From positions 62,001 through 126,000 of the forward strand of contig VTFK01000592.1 of NCBI GenBank assembly GCA_009617715.1: 64,000 nucleotides of DNA, read 5' to 3'. Of the stretch, positions 58,621 through 64,000 are shown in pieces (position 1 is the stretch's first letter; the number at the start of each line of letters is the position of its first letter). This stretch comes from Plectrocnemia conspersa (Eukaryota > Arthropoda > Insecta > Trichoptera > Polycentropodidae). The notes beneath the pieces are model-generated. The model saw only the letters and a program-made list of their open reading frames with translations. It searched no databases and was not told the DNA's origin. A program made the position numbers and the translations under genes.

Positions 58621-59961
58621 GCAAAATGTGCTAGATAGTTATTACAAAATATATTTAATGCATAAATAATCAATTCACTTCACTACATATATTTATTTCT
58701 GCGAAAAAATACGATAATTGCTGATAATAAAAACAATATTTTTAAATCCAAATTTTGGCCATAACGATTAATTTTTTTATATTAATGATTTTGCCGTATT
58801 ATTTCAATACGCTTTTAATAATTGAATTAATAAATGTTATGATGTCATTAGTTATTAAATAAATAAATCGTATTTTTTGCTGTACATATTAGGCTCAACA
58901 TAGTTGCATAAATTAAGGGGGAGGGGAAAGCTTTGACCTAATGCAGAAAATATTTAGTTATATTATTGATAATAATAAAAACTATAATAAAATACAATAC
59001 TTAATTATGAATTGATTTTATTAGCATGGAGGTGTTTTATTATTCCACTCAATCCGATTCATTTTTACTACTGCGGATTATCCTAGGATCATATTTATCC
59101 ACATCTTATCGCCATTACTAATATTATACCTATGGAATTATATTATTAAAATACCACGCAAAAGCATCTCATTGTTTTAATTTCGATTTTGTTAGGCGTG
59201 TGTACAATAAATTACATTTCTAATATAGTAGTGTTTATTTACATCTGCTATGTAATTAGAATTGATTATTAAATTATTTTTTTATTGTTATATCAATTCT
59301 ACTCAAGAAGAAGCAAAAGAGAATGGTACTGATTTTAGATTGGAAGTAGTAAAAAATAATGAATGAGCACTAATGAAATACCTATCGGTAAATTCAAGTG
59401 ATTCTTCAACTTCAAGCGATGAAGAGTGTATGGCGCAAAAAATCCAGTTCTTGACTAAAAATATGTTGGTCTACCGCCAAGTGAGATTAACGTTGACACG
59501 CGGATCTTACGATACGTCAAGGCGCGTCTGCGGTTCAACATCTAAAATCTAGATTCTAAATTTTTCTTAAATAATTTGTGAGGGTGTGTTAATTGAATAA
59601 CGAAACAGATAACTTAGCGATTGGCGAATAATTAAAATAATGATGAAATCGCCTTTTTTACAAATTATGAACTACAAAAATTTGTTTTTGTTACAAATTA
59701 TTGAGTTTTCATGCAAAAAGGCACAATAAGAAGATGTGCTGTGGCGCTCCGGGCGCCGGCCGCCGCGGTTCTTTCCTTCGAACATTTATTTAATGAAAGT
59801 TCATGGTGTAAGTATCAAAGTATTTTAATTTACGAACAAAATAACATTATTTTTTTAAAGCTAAAATTTTCTTACATTTTCAATTTTCGTTGTTCTGGAA
59901 ACTTCGGAACTAAATATGTAAGGAAGTAGGAAAAGGATTCAGGACAAGAATAATAACTAGC
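58621..59961. other. AT-rich stretch without supported gene
   Basis: A short plus-strand open part at about 59296-59366 and 59376-59480 (SSDSSTSSDEE-like acidic serine run) is coding-like but broken and unassigned. GCGCCGGCCGCCGCGG at 59754-59769 is an isolated GC-rich string. Confidence 0.3.
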
Positions 59962-59969
59962 GCCCCAGT

Positions 59970-60204
59970 CAGTGGCGTAGCTATGGGGGAGGAGCGGAGG
60001 GGGCGGGCCGCCCCGGGCGGCACTTGCTTGGAGGCGGCTAGTGTGGTTCTTAACCCTGAATAAACTAAAATTTATGTAAATCTACGAATAGCGAGAGCTT
60101 AACAATAATCAAGAAATGCTGATTTTATGACCCTGAAAAAAAATGTATGGGGGCGGCAATTTTAAGGATTGCCCCGGGCGGCACATATCCTAGCTACGCC
60201 ACTG
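59970..60204 (+). mobile_element. hAT MITE (CAGTGGCG family), complete copy 1
   Basis: The 235-bp element has inverted ends CAGTGGCGTAGCTA and its mirror TAGCTACGCCACTG, and is flanked by identical 8-mers GCCCCAGT (59962-59969 and 60205-60212). The 8-bp duplication is diagnostic of the hAT superfamily. The interior is GC-rich near both ends (GGGCGGCAC) and non-coding. Confidence 0.9.
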
Positions 60205-60562
60205 GCCCCAGTATAATTTAATTTAGCACTATGCCACTATAGACAACTAAGTGAACAAGTAGACGGAGATATTCAAGGTTGTTGGATAACACTATATTTC
60301 CAGTTATTGAGAATTTGGTGTTACGGCTTTACCGAAAATTTATGATAAAAATTGATGCTGAACCTGAGTTTTAATATCACATTTTGTTTTACTTATGAGC
60401 CAATGAAGAAAAACAAATATCCGCAGAATTCATGTCATGGCTAAAAACAGGGTTGAATTAGAACAAATAAATAGTAGCCAAGGATTACAATAATAAAACA
60501 TATTTAACAATAAAAATAGGGAAAGGGGCTACAAGATAATATTAGCGAAGACCGTACTACAG

Positions 60563-60690
60563 AAAATTCGTCCTTTGTATCTACATAAATCGGTTACACT
60601 CCTTAGGGCGACCGACCAATTACAGGGCAGAAAATTTTAGATCACGCGATAAAACAATGTTTTTTTGTAAATAAAGTAGAAAAAACAGAT
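60563..60690 (+). repeat. Three-copy dispersed repeat, copy 3
   Basis: ATAAATCGGTTACACTCCTT, AGGGCGACCGACCAATTACA, GGGCAGAAAA and ACAATGT follow the two copies at 36425 and 37036. The MITE at 60700 was inserted just beyond it. Confidence 0.5.
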
Positions 60691-60699
60691 TCCTTTTAA

Positions 60700-60967
60700 C
60701 AATGGCGTAGCTATGGCGGGGCGGAGGGGGTGGGCCGCCCCGGGCGGCACTTGCTTGGGGGCGGCATATTCGCGATGGAATCGTCTAGTGTGGTTCTTAA
60801 CCCTGAATAAACTAAAATTTATGTAAATCTACGAATACCAAGAGCTTAACAATAATCACTTTATTATTTTAAGAAATGCTGATTTTATGACCCTGCAAAA
60901 AAATGTAGGAGGGGGGCGGCAATTTTAAGGATTGCCCCGGGCGGCACATACCCTAGCTACGCCACTG
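60700..60967 (+). mobile_element. hAT MITE (CAGTGGCG family), complete copy 2
   Basis: The ends are CAATGGCGTAGCTATGGCGG and CTAGCTACGCCACTG. The flanks CCTTTTAA (60692-60699) and CTTTTTAA (60968-60975) are an 8-bp duplication with one change. The 268-bp copy is about 33 bp longer than the one at 59970 but otherwise very similar. Confidence 0.85.
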
Positions 60968-61702
60968 CTTTTTAACGATATTTAAAAACAAATGAGCCAA
61001 GTTTTACAATGCTATCATCAATGACAATAAAGTAAAGGTAGTGATTAAATATTACTTTTTAAAAACTAAATTGAATATATTCGAAAAAAAAGAACATAAT
61101 AAATTTAACCAATCCTTAAAGATTAGAAAGAATAATTATCTTTAGTAATAGTGTTTTAGATATATGCGAATGTAATTTATAACGCTTTTCAGTTTATGTA
61201 AAATGGAGAAACACTAAAAATATTTGTAAAATCTAAGTAAGAACACACGTTTACTTAAATTGTTTCTGGGAAAAGTGTTAGTAAGTGAATAACAACATAT
61301 TGAAGCTAAATTCGACTTTATATAGAATTTAAGTTGATTTTTTATATTAGTATCAATATAGTAAGTCTTTAGTTGGTTGAAAAGTATATATGTAGTATGT
61401 ACATATATAATATAAAAAATAGTTTTTATCGCATTAAAAATATATCATTATATAATACATTCTATATGAAAAAAAAAATATTTTAGCAAAAAAGTCAAAT
61501 CAGTCGTTTTTTAAGTCTCACAAATTTAATGAATTGATTTCGCAAATATTTCATTCTACAAATATTGTAAATGACCAAAGCGATTTTATTAAAATGTAAA
61601 TTTTTGTCATAACGATTTTTTTTATATAAAAAAGCCGATTAACCTCAAAAGATGCAAGTCGCGGATTAGTGGGATTTCCTAAAGAAATGAAAAGTGGTTT
61701 AC
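60968..61702. other. AT-rich stretch, no gene seen
   Basis: Nothing was recognised. It would be intronic if the exon at 61703-61757 is real. Confidence 0.35.
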
Positions 61703-61757
61703 CTTGGACAAGATGGTGGCTGCCGTTATTGGAAACGTCTCCGTGTTTGGGCTCGGA
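61703..61757 (-). CDS. Probable internal exon of an unidentified gene
   Basis: A 55-nt segment, much more GC-rich than its flanks, is bounded on the minus strand by a good acceptor (TATTTTTTCACTTTCAG|TCC) and a good donor (CCAAG|GTAAAC). Two frames are open: SEPKHGDVSNNGSHHLVQ (one base left over for the next exon), or PSPNTETFPITAATILSK, which ends in phase 0. The third frame has a stop. It may also be an untranslated exon. It is on the same strand as the exons at 58.4 and 55.2 kb and upstream of them, so it may belong to the same transcription unit or to a neighbour. Confidence 0.5.
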
Positions 61758-62950
61758 CTGAAAGTGAAAAAATACGATATGTTTACTATGATTTTTTTTA
61801 TTGAACAAAATGGCGAACGTGTTTGCCTAAATTTTATTATCACTCATAAATCTGCAGCTAATTATATTTTCCAAAAAAATGAACGGAACATTTCTTGACA
61901 AGGATTATTGTATTATTAGAAAGTTTGCGATAACTTTCTTCCGACAAAAGTTTTGATGCGTGTATTGCTGCTTTTGTAGGAATTGTAATAAATTGCAATA
62001 TAAAAATTACATCTTACTTTAAATTGTTCTTATTTATCTGCAGTATAATATTTGTTTATATTATTAAATTTGTTTGAATAATTAAAGTTGAAAAGTAATG
62101 TTAATAAGCTAGTAGCTAAACTAGTTTATATGTAAATAATAATTATGAAATGCATAGACAAATTGCGTTATTTATGTAAGTAAAAATAAAGAATTATACA
62201 AATATGCTAATGCAGTCTTAAGAGATGGATTATATGGATGGATTTTTTTTACAGCAAATAAAGTAATATTTTTTTTAAATTGTAAATAAGTTTCATGATC
62301 ACACATAAAAGCTACGAATTCTTATGATAATATGGTTGAGTTAAATGTTAATTGCAAGTTGAAGAACTTCATAGATACATTTTTATTAAAATTGTATATC
62401 AAAGAATAAATAGTGTCGAGTTAATATTATATATAGTGTACATTATTTTGATTTATTGTGTATAATTAAGCACGTTTACAAACAAAACACTATAACCTTT
62501 CTATAAGAACGACCTTTCGATATTTTAACATTAAAAAATCAATCACGAACCTGTTTTAAGTGAACGAACATTCACATAAAGAACGTCATGTGCAGATATG
62601 AAAAAATCAGAATAAAAATTGTAACTGCTTTATCATATGTGTGCAAGAATGACGATGAATAGAATTTTTGCAAAAAAAAAACAAGTAATGCATATGGTTT
62701 ATTTGCTATTGAATTTAAGTGCGTATTGAAATAAAAATCAATAATGTATTATATTGCCTCTTAAGTAAGTGTAAATTATTTACTTCTAAAATACAGTATT
62801 GTACAAAGAAAAATATCACTTTTATTTTATTATATTTAACAAAATAGGCAAGTGGCATATTGGTAAATATGTCAAAATAGTGCAGTTTATTCATTTAAAT
62901 AGATAATAATTAAATACAAAATGAACTATCAAGTAATTGTAAAAACATGA
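61758..62950. other. AT-rich stretch without recognised gene
   Basis: No exon or repeat boundary was recognised. Confidence 0.35.
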
Positions 62951-63194
62951 CATGTATTTTCAATTGCATTTCCGTAATAATATGTTTTTTTATCTAATAT
63001 TATATAATGAATATTGCAAGTATGTTTTGATCCTACTTGCTTTTATTTATTACATGATATTTAATTATGAACTTCCTTTACAAATTATTTGTAGTATTAT
63101 TTTTGTTTTAAAATATTTGGAAAATACTTTAAATGGTACATTAGTTTCAGATGCATCACTCTTGTTAATATATTTTCTGAAAGACAGGCTACTT

Positions 63195-64000
63195 TTAAAT
63201 GCGTCACTGTAAAATTGTCACAATAAATTTAAGTTTCTTTTTAGTTTTAATGTCCATAGCCATTTCCTTACAAAATCTTATTTAACTGTACCACTGTAAT
63301 TATTTTTAATAATATACTGCGATTTTTTCTAAATACAGTATTTCTCCCAAATGTATGTATTTATTTATTTTAGCTTAATAGCAAATAACGAACTTCCTTC
63401 AAATGTTCACATATTTTTTTACAAAATCTTTAGAACACAATTTTTCAAACTGCACTATTAATATTTTCTTCTAATATACAGCGATTTTTTTTTATTAAAT
63501 ACAATATTTCTGTTATATGTATTTATTTATTAATTTAAGCTTCAAAGATAATAATGAACTTTCTTAACAATCTTAAGTATCAACGTTAACATAATTTCTT
63601 TACAAAAGCTCTTTTTAACTGCATCACTGTAATATTTTTTTCTAAATACAGTATCGCTCATTACACTTTAATTTATTAATTCAAGCTTAATAGTTAATAA
63701 TAAACTTACCTTATAAGCAATTTATTGTGTTAATATTCATATAATTTTCTTAACAAAAATTTTAAAAACACACTTTTTTCTAACTGCACCACTGTAATAT
63801 TTTTTTCAAATATACTGCGATTTTTGATAAATACAATATTGATTTTAAATGTAGATATTTATTAATTTTATTATGAAAGATAATATCAAATTACTTTATA
63901 AGCAATTTAAGTTTCAAGGTTCGCATTTTATTTTTTACAAAAATTTTAACTGCACCACTAATATTTCTTTTTAGCGATTTTTGCTAAAAACCGCATTGCT
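63195..64000 (+). repeat. Satellite-like tandem array, period about 166 bp
   Basis: The landmark ACTG(T/C)ACCACT(G)TAAT occurs at 63285, 63449, 63618, 63783 and 63949, with spacings of 164, 169, 165 and 166 bp. Between landmarks each unit repeats in the same order TACTGCGATTTTT or a variant, ATACA(G/A)TATT, a TATTTATTAATTT-like block, AAGCTTAATAG and TTCTTTACAAAA. At least four and a half diverged units run off the window end. Traces may extend left to about 63070 (AACTTCCTT). Confidence 0.8.

Noticed and set aside
1..64000. CRISPR array, operons, prophage or bacterial genes
   Set aside because: The window has eukaryotic splice signals, transposon types and composition. No spaced identical short repeats or prokaryotic gene clusters are present.

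Overview
The window looks like a piece of nuclear arthropod, almost certainly insect, genome. It is about two-thirds A+T, CpG is not depleted, and no long uninterrupted gene is present. Decayed copies of typical insect transposons (Tc1, mariner, Tigger/pogo, hAT, TTAA-target elements, non-LTR retrotransposons, a tRNA-derived SINE) are scattered everywhere. The order cannot be fixed from sequence alone. AT-rich DNA with CpG-rich islands would suit a hymenopteran, but that is only an impression.

Three convincing protein-coding exons were found, all on the minus strand and all in the last 10 kb: an internal exon at 61703-61757, an initial coding exon at 58326-58451 (start in the context CAAAATG, consensus donor), and an initial coding exon at 55043-55273 in a CpG-dense promoter with an NRF-1/Ewg-type palindrome and a GTGAGT donor. 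I could not name any of these genes. Both initial exons end in phase 0, so they could be alternative first exons of one gene.

Below 55042 no acceptor-bounded exon could be assigned to that donor, so most of the window reads as one giant intron of at least 55 kb. Two near-identical minus-strand sites (7985/7986 and 38101/38102) have a pyrimidine tract ending TTCAG directly followed by GTAAGTG. This is the signature of recursive splicing (ratchet points), and it fits a long intron transcribed from right to left. A possible 142-nt exon starts at the 38.1-kb site.

Layout by region: 1-10 kb, a Tigger element with its catalytic core deleted, a hAT transposase tail, TTAA and hAT MITEs, and ratchet site 2. 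11-17.7 kb, Tc1, mariner and LINE relics with a 0.72-kb TTAA element. 17.7-31 kb, mostly unique AT-rich DNA with stray open frames and a long-armed foldback element. 31-36 kb, the inverted second copy of the TTAA element, a LINE reverse-transcriptase relic and a 1-kb TIR element. 36-52 kb, ratchet site 1 and several repeat families. 53-57 kb, SINE copies and the CpG-rich first exon. 58-62 kb, the second first exon, two hAT MITEs with clean target duplications and an internal exon. From about 63.2 kb to the window end there is a tandem array with a period of about 166 bp.
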